DNA of 35,749 nucleotides. Source: Candidatus Aenigmatarchaeota archaeon (GTDB lineage Archaea > Aenigmatarchaeota > Aenigmatarchaeia > JACPZZ01). Numbering within the stretch: position 1 is the stretch's first letter; every line of letters begins with the position of its first letter. A model generated the notes under the pieces. The model saw nothing but the letters and a program-made list of their open reading frames with translations, was not told where the DNA came from and searched no databases. Of this stretch, positions 1 through 8,799 are shown piece by piece. The position numbers and the translations under genes were made by a program. The stretch covers positions 74,111-109,859 of the forward strand of contig JACPAF010000001.1 of assembly GCA_016180965.1 (NCBI GenBank). Reading direction: 5' to 3'.

Positions 1-1
1 C

Positions 2-763
2 GAGTACGTATCCAACATGGCGTTCGTTTCCTTTATGATCATACTTATCGGGTGGCCTACGATTTCTCTGCTGCTGGGGCTGGCGTTCGGATATGCCAAG
101 ATAAGTTCGGTGGCGCTTGCTGTCACACTTTCATTCACGATCTCCATGACACTTGGAATCACGGCCGCGGTGGCGCTTTTTTATTATCCTTCCGTGTCTG
201 CCGGCAGCAGGAAAAGGAAGATAGAAAATTCGCTGCCGTTTGGAACGATGTACATGGCGACCATTTCAAGTTCGGGCGCGCCGCCCGCGAAAATGTTTAA
301 AATAATAGCCGACTTCTCGGAATTCGGCGAACTATCCAAGGAGGTGTCCAGGATTTACACGGACACGGAAATATTCGGCATGGACATTAAGACCGCGCTG
401 CAAAAAGCCGCGGAACGCACGCCGTCTGACAAGTTCAAGGATCTGCTGTGGGGATTGTCCACAATAATAAACACCGGAGGCGACATGAGCGGATATTTGC
501 GCGAGAAGTCAAAGGCTTACATGGCCGATTTCAGGCGCAGCATAAAAGATTATTCTGAACAGATGTCCCTTTACATAGAAATGTACATAACGCTGATCAT
601 CGTCGGCTCGGTTTTTTTCCTCGTGCTAAGTGCTGTCATGACTGCCATTTCCCCGTCGTCGTCGATAATATCGGTACAGTTTTTCGTGATATTCATTTTC
701 CTACCGCTCGTATCGGTCGGTTTTATTTTCCTTTCGAAAGGGATCTCGCCAACAGAGGAATAA
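2..763 (+). CDS. TadC/FlaJ-like type II secretion system F (T2SF) domain membrane protein, probably 5'-truncated by the window edge
   Basis: Frame is open to the window start (EYVSN-MAFVSF...); T2SF-like layout with flanking TM segments and a central helical cytoplasmic region (LPFGTMYMATISSSGAPPAKMFKIIA... INTGGDMSGYLREKS). Confidence 0.75.
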   Translation, partial: EYVSNMAFVSFMIILIGWPTISLLLGLAFGYAKISSVALAVTLSFTISMTLGITAAVALFYYPSVSAGSRKRKIENSLPFGTMYMATISSSGAPPAKMFKIIADFSEFGELSKEVSRIYTDTEIFGMDIKTALQKAAERTPSDKFKDLLWGLSTIINTGGDMSGYLREKSKAYMADFRRSIKDYSEQMSLYIEMYITLIIVGSVFFLVLSAVMTAISPSSSIISVQFFVIFIFLPLVSVGFIFLSKGISPTEE

Positions 764-764
764 T

Positions 765-1754
765 ATGATAGAGAAATTAAAAAAACACCTCCCGAAAATG
801 ACTGATGAAAACTCCATTGCAATTTATCCGATGATGTTTGCGCTGCTGCTTCTGATCATCGGCATATTTTTCGTGAAAACCGAAACGGGGACGCCGGACA
901 TCGGGGTCATAGGCAACCTGGTTTTTCTTTCCGTGCTGGTTATCATAGGGCCTTACCTGATCAAAAAATACCTGGACTATTCCTGGATAAAAAGCCTTGA
1001 AGACCAGTTTCCCAGTTTCCTTCGGGATCTTTCGGAATCGCAAAGGTCGGGCATGAACTTAATACAGGCGTTAAGCTCTGCGTCAGAGTCCAATTACGGC
1101 AAATTGACACCTGAAATAAGAAGGATCGTAAACCATTACACATGGGGCGTGCCGTTTGAGCGCATAATAGAAATTTTCATAAGCCGCACAAAGGATTCGG
1201 AATTAATGACCCGTTCGATGCGCATAATAAAAGAGGCTTACGCGTCGGGCGGAAACATAACTTCAACCTTGGAATCCGTGTCAAGGGACGTTTCCGTAAT
1301 TAAGGACGCGGAGAAGGAAAAAAAATCTTCGCTCGGGCAGCACGTAATGATAATGTACGCGATATTTTTCATGTTCCTGATAATTGTGTTATCATTGACG
1401 AAAATATTGATACCGATGTTTAAGCAACAGGGCGTATCATTGAATGGTTCAGGTTCATTCGGATTCAGCGACCCGTGCAGGCTGTGTTCAAGCATCAACA
1501 GCGATTTGAACTGCATGCCGTGCTCCATTTACGGCATAGTTTGCAGCATGTTCGGCATTAATGCGGGAGTCGGCTGTTATTACACTTCATTGTTCTTCTC
1601 CATGCTCATGCTGCAGGGGATTTTCGGCGGGCTCGTTGCAGGCCAGATAAGCGAGAATTCTGTAACGAGCGGGTTAAAACATTCCATGATAATGGCCGGT
1701 TTGGGATTTGCAACGTTCAGTATATTCATAAGAATCGGTTTCATCGGGTTTTGA
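765..1754 (+). CDS. TadC/FlaJ-like T2SF domain membrane protein, second copy, with a cysteine-rich loop
   Basis: ORF immediately downstream of the first T2SF gene; FPSFLRDLSESQRSGMNLIQALSSASESNYGKLTPEIRRI is T2SF/TadC-like; TM segments; CRLC...CMPC loop. Confidence 0.75.
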   Translation: MIEKLKKHLPKMTDENSIAIYPMMFALLLLIIGIFFVKTETGTPDIGVIGNLVFLSVLVIIGPYLIKKYLDYSWIKSLEDQFPSFLRDLSESQRSGMNLIQALSSASESNYGKLTPEIRRIVNHYTWGVPFERIIEIFISRTKDSELMTRSMRIIKEAYASGGNITSTLESVSRDVSVIKDAEKEKKSSLGQHVMIMYAIFFMFLIIVLSLTKILIPMFKQQGVSLNGSGSFGFSDPCRLCSSINSDLNCMPCSIYGIVCSMFGINAGVGCYYTSLFFSMLMLQGIFGGLVAGQISENSVTSGLKHSMIMAGLGFATFSIFIRIGFIGF

Positions 1755-2362
1755 GGATGTACGCCAACTACAAAGGACAATTTACCGTTGAATTTATCAT
1801 GGCAGTTGTGTCATTCATAATCATCGTAGTGTATGCCATGAATTTTGCCAGCAACGAAATGACCCCGTTTTCTTCGCAGCACAACTCAAATATTATCCAA
1901 GCCCGCGCCTACCAAATATCCGAATTCCTCATCTTCGATGACGGGTCATGGGACGGGCTGCCGGCAGATTTTGCCAACGAAAATCCCAACCCGCTAAATC
2001 CTGCCAGGATCGGGCTCGGAAACGGGTACCATATACTGAACGGCACGAAGATAAAATATCTCAACACCCTGTGTTCCAGTGAAGCTGGCTACAGCAGGAT
2101 ACTGTCGAAGTTAAACATAAACAACCACGTTCCTGTGGAGAGCTTCAAAGATTTCAAAAGCTACCTGCTGTCCGAAAACAGGTGTGTGGATATTTCAATA
2201 TACGACCCATATTCCCAGCTTGTTTCATGCCCGCCGAAAGCCGAGTCGGAAAATTGGGAGTGCGTAAAATCCAAAACGTCCGCGACCGAGAGGCTGCAAA
2301 TTGTGCGTTACTCATTGAACGATGCCGGCGAAATCATAAACATGACTGTGGGTGTATGGTAA
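1751..2362 (+). CDS. Type IV pilin-like protein with class III signal peptide
   Basis: N-terminus YKGQFTVEFIMAVVSFIIIVVYAMNF fits the archaeal class III motif (K-G-Q-x3-E followed by hydrophobic stretch); overlaps the end of the TadC gene. Confidence 0.7.
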   Translation: MRMYANYKGQFTVEFIMAVVSFIIIVVYAMNFASNEMTPFSSQHNSNIIQARAYQISEFLIFDDGSWDGLPADFANENPNPLNPARIGLGNGYHILNGTKIKYLNTLCSSEAGYSRILSKLNINNHVPVESFKDFKSYLLSENRCVDISIYDPYSQLVSCPPKAESENWECVKSKTSATERLQIVRYSLNDAGEIINMTVGVW

Positions 2363-4203
2363 TGAAAGGTTACATACATACTATGGAAATCATAATTTCG
2401 ACCCTGTTGATACTGCTTGTGCTGTCGCAATTTTCATCGCTCTACACCAGAGACCCCCAATGGACAAAAAATTATCTATCGTTGTTATCAAGAGATCTAA
2501 TTTTCACGGCGAATTCGCTTGGCAGCGACTGGCAAAACTCTTCTTTTGTTTCATCTTCCATAAATAAAATATTATTTTCAGATTTCATCGAATACGAATT
2601 TGGGCTGAAAAATTCGATAAAAAGAAATATTTTCGTGGGATGCGCCTGCGATCCGCCGGAATTGACGAAATTGCAGCAACAATTGAACGGTTTCTCGTTA
2701 AACGGGCATGCAATGAATTTTCATGTCTTGGACTTGGCGGGTGTGCAGGACTGGAGCTCGCTGGACGTGATAATTTACGGGCACTACCAGGCCATGGACA
2801 AGCAAAAATTATTGGACTTCCTAAGATACGACAAAGGTTTAATTCTAATATCCACAATAACGCAAGCACAAATAAGTTCCGATGCTGTCCTCGGGGAGGT
2901 GTTCGGGTTGAAATGGGTATCGAATTCTGTGACAGGCTCGTCTTCGGATGATGTTTTCGTGCCCGGCCATCCGCAAAACAAAAGTTATGATATTAAAAAA
3001 TATTTTTATGGGTTTAGATATACAGGCGCAACTTCAACGCGCACTTCCGAAAGCGATTTGCCCGGCATAACCGGCATACAGGTTTCCGGCGAACCGGTTT
3101 CATGCACCAACAGCACGCACGAAGGCACGTTAAAAATGCGCGGCCCGGAAAAGAAATTCTGGATAATCGACGGATCGCAAAAACCGGGCGGAGGGACGTA
3201 TTGTGATTATGTCCTTTACTTCGATGAAAATTCCAACAGTCTGGCTGATTCAAGCGAAGGTCCGTACGTTGAAGGGTCTGCTATAACCATGAATGGGTTT
3301 GCTTCCAAGCTCAGAGACTTGAATATACAAAATTACAATGAGATGGCCGAAGCTGAAACTGGATCTGGTTGGCCGCTTGCTTCTGCGCACAGCCTGTGCA
3401 CCGGCGACGTGGATGACATATGTTCGGAAGGAGACGCGCTGTGGACGGACGACAGGGACGATGTTGCTACGATTAGTATCAATGTAAACAGGCCTGACCG
3501 CTACGAATTGTGGCTTCGTTCCTACAGAAGCGACGACCCGACAGAAAAAGAAAGGGAATATTTCGTTTCCGTAGATGGCGGCACGGAAATTTTAATTGAC
3601 CCGTTCACGCAAAAAGACCCAACATTTGCCGGCCCGTGGGGATGGAACCGCGTCGAGAGCCAGGCAGGCTCGACAATATTGCTTGATTTGGGAATCCATA
3701 CTATAACTTTGCGCACGCCGAAAAACAGCGAAGAACACGAATGGGAAAGTTCGGCCGTCGATTGGATATTTTTGCGCAACACAACATTCAACGTAAAAAA
3801 CAGCGCGGGTTTCATTTTTGAAAAGAATTACAAATTCGTGGACTTTTCGGAAGCTGGACCGTTTCCCGACGATGATAAAGTCGCCAGGATAGCAGTGGGA
3901 AGCGAGAAAAAATATTCGATGCCGCCTGATAATGCGCCGGTCGCTTCGGTCATAGTAAAGGACGGCATTACTGACAGGAAAGCCGGCCGGGCAGTTTGGA
4001 TCGCGGCTAACAACGAAGGGGAAGATTCCAGGACGCTGATGCGTTCCATCGTTGTGTGGGCCTCACAAAAGGAATTTATAAGCATACAAAACCCCTCATT
4101 AAGCGGAAGCGCAACCCAAACATACACCGTGTTTGAAAACGGGGACATGCTAAACCCGTACCAGATTTTCATAACGCTGTGGTATTCGAGAAGGGTTGGC
4201 TGA
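2362..4203 (+). CDS. Pilus-operon surface protein: N-terminal TM/pilin-like helix, possible GATase1/ThuA-like fold, and CBM-like jelly-roll region
   Basis: ATG at 2362 overlaps the upstream TAA (TAATG), so the ORF-track start at 2182 is not needed. MKGYIHTMEIIISTLLILLVLSQ TM; RYELWLRSYRS...YFVSVDGGTEILID...WGWNRVES...LDLGIHTITLRT is typical of CBM6/35-like sandwiches; LDVIIYGHYQAMDKQKLLDFLRYDKGLILIST resembles GATase-like domains. Confidence 0.65.
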   Translation: MKGYIHTMEIIISTLLILLVLSQFSSLYTRDPQWTKNYLSLLSRDLIFTANSLGSDWQNSSFVSSSINKILFSDFIEYEFGLKNSIKRNIFVGCACDPPELTKLQQQLNGFSLNGHAMNFHVLDLAGVQDWSSLDVIIYGHYQAMDKQKLLDFLRYDKGLILISTITQAQISSDAVLGEVFGLKWVSNSVTGSSSDDVFVPGHPQNKSYDIKKYFYGFRYTGATSTRTSESDLPGITGIQVSGEPVSCTNSTHEGTLKMRGPEKKFWIIDGSQKPGGGTYCDYVLYFDENSNSLADSSEGPYVEGSAITMNGFASKLRDLNIQNYNEMAEAETGSGWPLASAHSLCTGDVDDICSEGDALWTDDRDDVATISINVNRPDRYELWLRSYRSDDPTEKEREYFVSVDGGTEILIDPFTQKDPTFAGPWGWNRVESQAGSTILLDLGIHTITLRTPKNSEEHEWESSAVDWIFLRNTTFNVKNSAGFIFEKNYKFVDFSEAGPFPDDDKVARIAVGSEKKYSMPPDNAPVASVIVKDGITDRKAGRAVWIAANNEGEDSRTLMRSIVVWASQKEFISIQNPSLSGSATQTYTVFENGDMLNPYQIFITLWYSRRVG

Positions 4204-4224
4204 AAAATTTCGGAATGCATGATT

Positions 4225-4827
4225 ATGAATTTTTGTCCAAGATGCGGGAAAGAAGATAAATTAATTGACGGGCTGTGCCTTAATTGTTTCAAAGAAACGA
4301 CCGTGTTAGCCGAATTTACAGGCAAGCTTGTCCAATGTTCCATATGCAAGCGATGGCTCTCCAAAGGCACGTGGAAAACTTTCGAAGAGGCTTTACAAGA
4401 CGGCATAAAACATAAGGGCTTGTTAATAGAGACTGACACAACAAACCACGGAAATTATTATACCATAGAATATTCCATAGACTACAAAAAAAATATTTTC
4501 AAAGGCGTCATTGAGGTACACTCTTCTGTCAGAAAAATAGCGTGCACAAACTGTTCGCGCACTCGCGGAGGCTATTACGAGGCCATGGTACAGTTACGCG
4601 GCAACTGGCGAAAACCGTTTGAATACGCCAACTGGGTGGGAACATCGAAAGTGGACGAAAGGAAGGAAGGCGTCGACCTTTACGTGATCAAATTCGCAGA
4701 AGCCGGTAAACTTGTGGGCATGCTGAAAAAGAAATTCAAACCAGAAGTGAAGGAATCTTCATCGATGGCCGGCATGAAAGACGGACAGCACATCAACAGG
4801 AAGACTATTATGCTTAGGTTCAAATAA
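4225..4827 (+). CDS. NMD3-related zinc-ribbon protein (short form)
   Basis: MNFCPRCGKEDKLIDGLCLNCF... CSICKRW... CTNCSRTRGGYYEAMVQLRG matches archaeal NMD3 N-terminal organisation; start may be 4219. Confidence 0.7.
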   Translation: MNFCPRCGKEDKLIDGLCLNCFKETTVLAEFTGKLVQCSICKRWLSKGTWKTFEEALQDGIKHKGLLIETDTTNHGNYYTIEYSIDYKKNIFKGVIEVHSSVRKIACTNCSRTRGGYYEAMVQLRGNWRKPFEYANWVGTSKVDERKEGVDLYVIKFAEAGKLVGMLKKKFKPEVKESSSMAGMKDGQHINRKTIMLRFK

Positions 4828-4844
4828 TATAGGTGAGTGAAATA

Positions 4845-5132
4845 ATGGAAGAACAACAACCGGAGCGCGTACGGCTGCAAAGGCCCGGAGAAATCATGGG
4901 AACCGTAATGGAATTGTTAGGCGGGGACCGCTTTCGTGTCGATTGCAACGACGGCAAAGTGCGCATATGTAGGATACCGGGCAAACTCAGAAAAAAAGTA
5001 TGGATACGCCCGAATGATGTTGTGCTGGTCGAGCCGTGGGTGGCACAAGGCGACGCGCGCGGCGATTTGGTGTGGCGTTACACCGGCACACAGGTGCTGT
5101 GGCTAAAAAAACAAGGTTACATAAAACAATAA
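4845..5132 (+). CDS. eif1A: Translation initiation factor aIF-1A
   Basis: RLQRPGEIMGTVMELLGGDRFRVDCNDGKVRICRIPGKLRKKVWIRPNDVVLVEPW; SD-like AGGTGA at 4831 favours ATG 4845. Confidence 0.95.
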   Translation: MEEQQPERVRLQRPGEIMGTVMELLGGDRFRVDCNDGKVRICRIPGKLRKKVWIRPNDVVLVEPWVAQGDARGDLVWRYTGTQVLWLKKQGYIKQ

Positions 5133-5164
5133 TATTCCCGTAAAATTTTTGGAATTGTTTTTAC

Positions 5165-5665
5165 ATGATGGAGTTTGTTAAAATCCCGGAGGAACGGAAA
5201 GCTATTGCAATAGGCAAGAATGCTGCGGTGAAAAAACAGATTGAATCTCTGACTGAGACGGAAATAACCATTGGCGACGATGTAAAAATAGAGGGCGACG
5301 ACCCCGTAAAAATTCTGGATGCTAAAAATATTATTACTGCGATAGGGCGCGGGTTCGCGCCGGAAAAGGCGATGAAACTTTCTGACAACGATAACATACT
5401 TGAGATAATCAGCCTGAAAGGTTTCACGCCCAAAAAAAGGCCGACCCAGAAGGGGCGTTTGATAGGAACCAAAGGCAAAACGAGAAAATTAATAGAAGAA
5501 TTTACAGGCTGCGATATTTCCGTGTATGGCGACACAGTTTCAATCATTGGAGGCTGGGAATCTTCCAACGTAGCGAAACAAGCCATAGAACAAATACTTG
5601 AAGGACGCTCGCACCAGTCCGTTTACAAATTCTTGGAAAAAAACCACACAAACAACTCTTCATAA
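5165..5665 (+). CDS. KH-domain RNA-binding protein (archaeal Dim2/Pno1-like)
   Basis: Two KH-like modules (IGKNAAVKKQIE; GRLIGTKGKTRKLIEEFTGCDISVYGDTVSIIG); position between aIF1A and top6B. Confidence 0.88.
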   Translation: MMEFVKIPEERKAIAIGKNAAVKKQIESLTETEITIGDDVKIEGDDPVKILDAKNIITAIGRGFAPEKAMKLSDNDNILEIISLKGFTPKKRPTQKGRLIGTKGKTRKLIEEFTGCDISVYGDTVSIIGGWESSNVAKQAIEQILEGRSHQSVYKFLEKNHTNNSS

Positions 5666-5674
5666 TCGATGAAT

Positions 5675-5682
5675 TTTATATA
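5675..5682 (+). promoter_or_regulatory. Putative TATA box (TTTATATA) for top6B
   Basis: Archaeal box A-like motif 30 nt upstream of the TTG start at 5712. Confidence 0.45.
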
Positions 5683-5711
5683 CTATAACCGCAAATAATT
5701 AAGGGATTTCT

Positions 5712-8700
5712 TTGAGTGATAAAACGGCTGAAAAGATCGAAAAAGTAAAAAGTGCGCAGGAAATGTCAAGAGACCAGCGCGACATATCGGTTTCCGAATT
5801 CTTTGAGAAAAACCGCCACTTATTGGGTTATGATAACAAGGTCAAGGCTCTGCTTACCATTGTAAGGGAAGCCGTCGACAACTCGCTGGATGCGACGGAA
5901 GAAGCCAGAATAATTCCCGACATAAAAATTTCGGTAAAACCCGCGAAAGACCTGAAAGACCGCTACATAATTTCCGTGGAAGACAATGGACCGGGAATAA
6001 TAAAAGAGAATATCGGACGCGTATTCGGAAAACTTTTATTTGGGTCTAAATTTCATAGGCTGAGGCAGTCATTGACTGCTGACGAACCAGTGTTTTTAAT
6101 AAAAGACGGCAAAACCGAACTTATGCCAATAGGGCAACTGGTAGATTCCTATTTATCGGCAGGGGAGGGGGAAAAGGATGTATCCGAAAGAAGCCTTTTT
6201 GTGCCAGCTTTTGATCCAAAATCTTACAAGTACAGTTTCCGAAAAGTCAGCCACGTAATCAGGCACAAAAGAAACAATGAAATAATCAAACTTTTCCTGT
6301 CGACAGGCAGAACAATAAAGATAACCGGCTGCCACAGCGTGTTTTCCATAAACATGAAAAGCGGTAAACTTGAAGAAACCGAGGCTAGATTATTGAAAGA
6401 AGGGCGTTATATAGCGATTCCCAAAACACTACCTTCTTTGAATATATCAGAAATTAATATTTTAGATTATCTTGGCTACGAGGATGTAAAAGACAACTGG
6501 GCTTATGTGTACGGTGTGCCGAAAGAAATTTTAGACAAGATAGTTGGAATGTCTCAAACCGTCCACAAAAAAACTGACAAGAGCAGGAAATACTATCGAC
6601 TGCTTACCGATGAAGGCGAAACCATTGACATACTCGACGACAGCATGAGACAATATTACAACAAGAAATTCCTCCCGCTTCACATAGTACTCAAATTAAA
6701 ACTAAAAGATTTTGTAAAAGAGTGCACAATAAAAACCTACTATCATGGACGAGAAACAAGGTTTCCCGTTTCGATAGAAATAAGCGACAAGTTAATGAGA
6801 TTTTTGGGGCTTTTTGTTGCCGAAGGGCATTCAGACAAACGTCAAATAGGACTCACGTTTGGTAAACATGAGGATCACCTGATAGATGAGATGCTCGATT
6901 TTGCCAGAATTTTTGGAATTAATACAACCATAGAAAACAGGAAAAATTCGATAAGAGTAAAGTTGTTTGGCAACATCTTTGTAAAACTGATTTCCAATTT
7001 ATGCGCAAGGGGCGCTCACAACAAAAAAGTTCCTGAATTTGTATTCCGCGCCGGCACGGAGATGAGACAGCACTTTATCGATGCCCTTTACCAAGGAGAC
7101 GGGCATAAGGTGAAGGGAAGAAACTGTATCATGTTGAATACTGTAAGCCGAAGACTGGCTAATGAAATCATGTATCTATGGTCGATGCAGGGCGTGACGG
7201 CCTGCATAACCAGCAGGAAAAACAAAGGTTTAGGCAAGAATCCTTCCGTCTGCTATGTTGTCAACGTTTATGGAAGTGACATAAACAAATCTTTTGTTTT
7301 TTCCACATCGCAGAGAGAAAGAACAAGAAACGTGGAATATGATTCGGCTAGTTATATCTCCACAAATTCCAGTCAGACTACCAAAACCGAGTTACTGGAA
7401 TCGGACCTGTGCTTTGCCAAGGTTAAACGTTTAGAAATTATTAACGACGGTTATGAATTTGTATACGACCTTTCTGTGCCCGAATGCGAAAACTTCGTTG
7501 GTGGGTTTGGTGGAATCGCATGCCACAACTCAAGAGGTCAGCAGGGCATAGGAATATCCGGTGCCGTTCTTTATGCGCAGTTGACAAGCGGAAAACCCGC
7601 AAAAATAGTTTCTTCCACAGGGGACGGAAAAACACACCACATAGAATTAATGATAGACACGTACAAGAACGAGCCGGAAATACTGAAAGAAGAAATAAAA
7701 GAAGGAAAAATTTGGCACGGCATTAAAGTCGAGCTGGAAGTGGAAGGGAAATACGTAGAACACCAGCAATCAATACCCGAATACATAAAACAAACCGCAA
7801 TCTCAAACCCGTACGCTGAAATAATTTACGACGGACCGGAAAGCAAAATAAAATTTGAACGTTCAGTAAAAACTTTGCCGGAAGCGCCCAAATCGATAAA
7901 ACCGCACCCGCACGGCGTGGAAATAGGAATACTCCGGAGAATGTTAAGAAACACCGAAGCACGCACGCTTACGGGGTTTTTAACAACTGATTTTTCGCGC
8001 GTCGGGCAAAGTTCGGCCAAGGAAATAATCAGGGTTGCAAAATTCGACGAAGACGTGAACCCGAAAAACATAGACGGGCCGCAGGTTGAGAAATTATTCC
8101 AGGCCATACAACAGGTACAATTAATAAAACCCCAACTTGATTGTTTGTCGCCGTTGCGCGAAAAATTGGTCGAGGAAGGTCTGAAAAAGCAATTAAAACC
8201 GGAATACGTGGTTGCGATAACGAGGCCGCCGGACGTTTATCGTGGAAATCCGTTCCAAATCGAAGTCGGTCTGGCCTATGGCGGGGAATTGCCCGTTGAC
8301 TCTGTTGCAACATTATACAGGTTCGCCAATCGTGTGCCATTAATGTACCAGGCGGGCGATTGCGCACTTGCGAAAGCGGTCAGCGAAATAGAATGGCGGC
8401 GTTACGGGTTGGAGCAGGCGTCTAGCGCAGCGCTACCTACGGGCCCGATCGCAATATTCGTTCATATCGCGTCAGTGTGGGTCCCGTTCACTTCAGAGTC
8501 CAAGGAGGCGATTGCATCTTATCCGGAAATAATAAAAGAGGTCAAGCTTGCGCTACAGGAGGCCGGGCGCAAAATAAGCATCTACGTTAACAAGAAAAGA
8601 AAAGCCGGCGAGGCTGCGATGAGGATAAGTCTTTTCGAAAAATACATACCGGAAGTTTCTGATGCGCTCGCCAGATTAAGTGGCGGAGAAAAGAGTAAGA

Positions 8701-8798
8701 TCGCGGCTAAACTTGAACTCATGTTAAAGAAGGGAAAAATCGTAATAGAAGATACGGAAGAGCCGGAAGAAGACGTTAAGCAAAAAGAGGACGAATAA
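5712..8798 (+). CDS. top6B: DNA topoisomerase VI subunit B precursor containing an in-frame intein; TTG start
   Basis: Bergerat-fold motifs REAVDNSLDAT, EDNGPGI and SRGQQGIGIS; extein halves join as GSKFHRLRQ/SRGQQGIGIS. Confidence 0.95.
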   Translation: MSDKTAEKIEKVKSAQEMSRDQRDISVSEFFEKNRHLLGYDNKVKALLTIVREAVDNSLDATEEARIIPDIKISVKPAKDLKDRYIISVEDNGPGIIKENIGRVFGKLLFGSKFHRLRQSLTADEPVFLIKDGKTELMPIGQLVDSYLSAGEGEKDVSERSLFVPAFDPKSYKYSFRKVSHVIRHKRNNEIIKLFLSTGRTIKITGCHSVFSINMKSGKLEETEARLLKEGRYIAIPKTLPSLNISEINILDYLGYEDVKDNWAYVYGVPKEILDKIVGMSQTVHKKTDKSRKYYRLLTDEGETIDILDDSMRQYYNKKFLPLHIVLKLKLKDFVKECTIKTYYHGRETRFPVSIEISDKLMRFLGLFVAEGHSDKRQIGLTFGKHEDHLIDEMLDFARIFGINTTIENRKNSIRVKLFGNIFVKLISNLCARGAHNKKVPEFVFRAGTEMRQHFIDALYQGDGHKVKGRNCIMLNTVSRRLANEIMYLWSMQGVTACITSRKNKGLGKNPSVCYVVNVYGSDINKSFVFSTSQRERTRNVEYDSASYISTNSSQTTKTELLESDLCFAKVKRLEIINDGYEFVYDLSVPECENFVGGFGGIACHNSRGQQGIGISGAVLYAQLTSGKPAKIVSSTGDGKTHHIELMIDTYKNEPEILKEEIKEGKIWHGIKVELEVEGKYVEHQQSIPEYIKQTAISNPYAEIIYDGPESKIKFERSVKTLPEAPKSIKPHPHGVEIGILRRMLRNTEARTLTGFLTTDFSRVGQSSAKEIIRVAKFDEDVNPKNIDGPQVEKLFQAIQQVQLIKPQLDCLSPLREKLVEEGLKKQLKPEYVVAITRPPDVYRGNPFQIEVGLAYGGELPVDSVATLYRFANRVPLMYQAGDCALAKAVSEIEWRRYGLEQASSAALPTGPIAIFVHIASVWVPFTSESKEAIASYPEIIKEVKLALQEAGRKISIYVNKKRKAGEAAMRISLFEKYIPEVSDALARLSGGEKSKIAAKLELMLKKGKIVIEDTEEPEEDVKQKEDE
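6069..7529 (+). mobile_element. Intein (487 aa) with DOD/LAGLIDADG homing endonuclease domain
   Basis: Ser1 block A (SLTADEPVFLIKDGKTELMPIGQLVD), block B TGCH, LAGLIDADG-like FLGLFVAEGH and FIDALYQGDGH, block F VYDLSVPECENFVGGFGGIACHN, Ser+1. Confidence 0.93.
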
Positions 8799-8799
8799 A

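Noticed and set aside
2-1754. Frameshifted single FlaJ gene
   Set aside because: The two T2SF ORFs are each complete in layout with a normal TAA/ATG junction, matching the common tandem TadB/TadC arrangement.
2182-2361. N-terminal extension of the CBM-like ORF
   Set aside because: Lies out of frame over the upstream pilin; ATG 2362 with TAATG coupling gives a proper TM N-terminus.
3828-4439. 203-aa minus-strand ORF
   Set aside because: Overlaps the CBM-like gene and NMD3-like gene; shadow ORF with no recognisable motif.
6069-7529. Group I/II intron instead of intein
   Set aside because: The insert is fully in frame with Hint blocks A, B and F and HN/S junction, so protein splicing explains it.
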